Source: Acidobacteriota bacterium
Lineage (GTDB): Bacteria > Acidobacteriota > UBA6911 > RPQK01 > JACQSY01
Assembly: GCA_016211085.1 (NCBI GenBank)
Contig: JACQSY010000021.1
Location: 1 to 43,901 of the forward strand
DNA: 43,901 nt
Direction of reading: 5' to 3'
A model generated the notes under the pieces. The model searched no databases. It was not told the origin of the DNA and saw only the letters and a list, made by a program, of their open reading frames with translations. A program made the position numbers and the translations under genes. Below, piece by piece: positions 43,629 through 43,901 of this stretch (within the stretch, counting starts at the first letter, position 1; every line of letters begins with the position of its first letter).

Positions 43629-43901
43629 TTAGAAAATTACCTTTAAAGCAAACTGGAGCTGCCTGCTGGTGGTGGTGGTCCGGGTAATGCGTCCCACGTC
43701 CCCGCGGAGGTTTCCATTACCGTCAAAAATCTGCCTGACGGGTGTCCCAAAATTCGAGCGGTTCAGCAAATTGAACGTCTCAAACCGAAACTGAATCTTG
43801 AAATCTTCGGAAATCCGCGTAATCGGCGTGTCCTTGACCAAGGAAAAGTCAAGAACAGCCAACCCCGGCCCTTGAATGGTATTGGGACCCACATTGCCCC
43901 A
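43629..43901 (-). CDS. Oar-type TonB-dependent receptor 3, C-terminal fragment (cut by window edge)
   Basis: The frame is open from the right edge, with 90 residues visible ending in FALKVIF. It matches the C-termini of Oar 1 and Oar 2: the sequence WGNVGPNTIQGPGLAVLDFSL, FRFETFNLLNRSNFGTP and the terminal GRITRTTTTSRQLQFALK are shared almost residue for residue. The rest of the gene lies beyond the window. It is the apparent first gene visible of the right-hand amidohydrolase operon. Confidence 0.9.
   Translation of the reverse strand, partial: WGNVGPNTIQGPGLAVLDFSLVKDTPITRISEDFKIQFRFETFNLLNRSNFGTPVRQIFDGNGNLRGDVGRITRTTTTSRQLQFALKVIF

Overview
The window looks like a chromosomal segment from an uncultured or soil Acidobacteriota (Solibacteres/Bryobacterales-like). 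The main reason is the set of Oar-type TonB-dependent receptors: an N-terminal carboxypeptidase-regulatory-like domain, about 1,050 residues, and a conserved C-terminus of the form GRITRTTTT.RQLQFALK. Secreted 600-residue amidohydrolases and intergenic palindromic repeats fit the same picture. No rRNA, tRNA, CRISPR, transposase or phage gene was seen, and no transcription regulator gene.

Left part (1-9088). A leftward pair encodes a secreted M29/NicX-like protein and a sodium:solute symporter. Divergent from it is a lone molybdopterin (xanthine dehydrogenase-type) large subunit. This converges on a leftward two-gene operon with a GTGA overlap: a PrpF-family isomerase, then an isocitrate lyase/PEP-mutase family lyase. 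Divergent from that operon is an OsmC-family protein.

Central part (9365-29842). Fifteen genes lie on the minus strand with mostly short gaps or overlaps. In transcription order they are: Oar receptor 1, two amidohydrolases, a second M29/NicX-like protein, a tripartite tricarboxylate transporter (TctC-TctA-TctB), a 4,5-dihydroxyphthalate decarboxylase-like protein, a six-gene module (TPR/MxaK-like, VWA, MoxR ATPase, DUF58, BatD/MxaA-like, VWA), and a further amidohydrolase. The six-gene module has the content of the methanol-oxidation maturation genes mxaRSACKL in the permuted order K-L-R-S-A-C, but no methanol dehydrogenase is present.

Right part (29843-43901). A membrane-anchored diheme cytochrome c faces Oar receptor 2 across a repeat-rich 600-bp gap. 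Divergent from Oar 2 is a beta-propeller gene interrupted by one in-frame TGA. It converges on a third leftward operon: a partial Oar receptor 3 at the right edge, three more amidohydrolases, and an isochorismatase-fold protein that lacks the usual catalytic cysteine.

Working model (inference). Oar receptors bring an organic compound across the outer membrane. The six exported metal-dependent amidohydrolases and two M29/NicX-like proteins process it in the periplasm. The Tct transporter and the symporter import carboxylate products, and the molybdoenzyme, decarboxylase, lyase and isomerase process them in the cytoplasm. The MoxR/VWA module may mature the exported metalloenzymes. The substrate is unknown; several families also occur in N-heterocycle or aromatic-acid catabolism.
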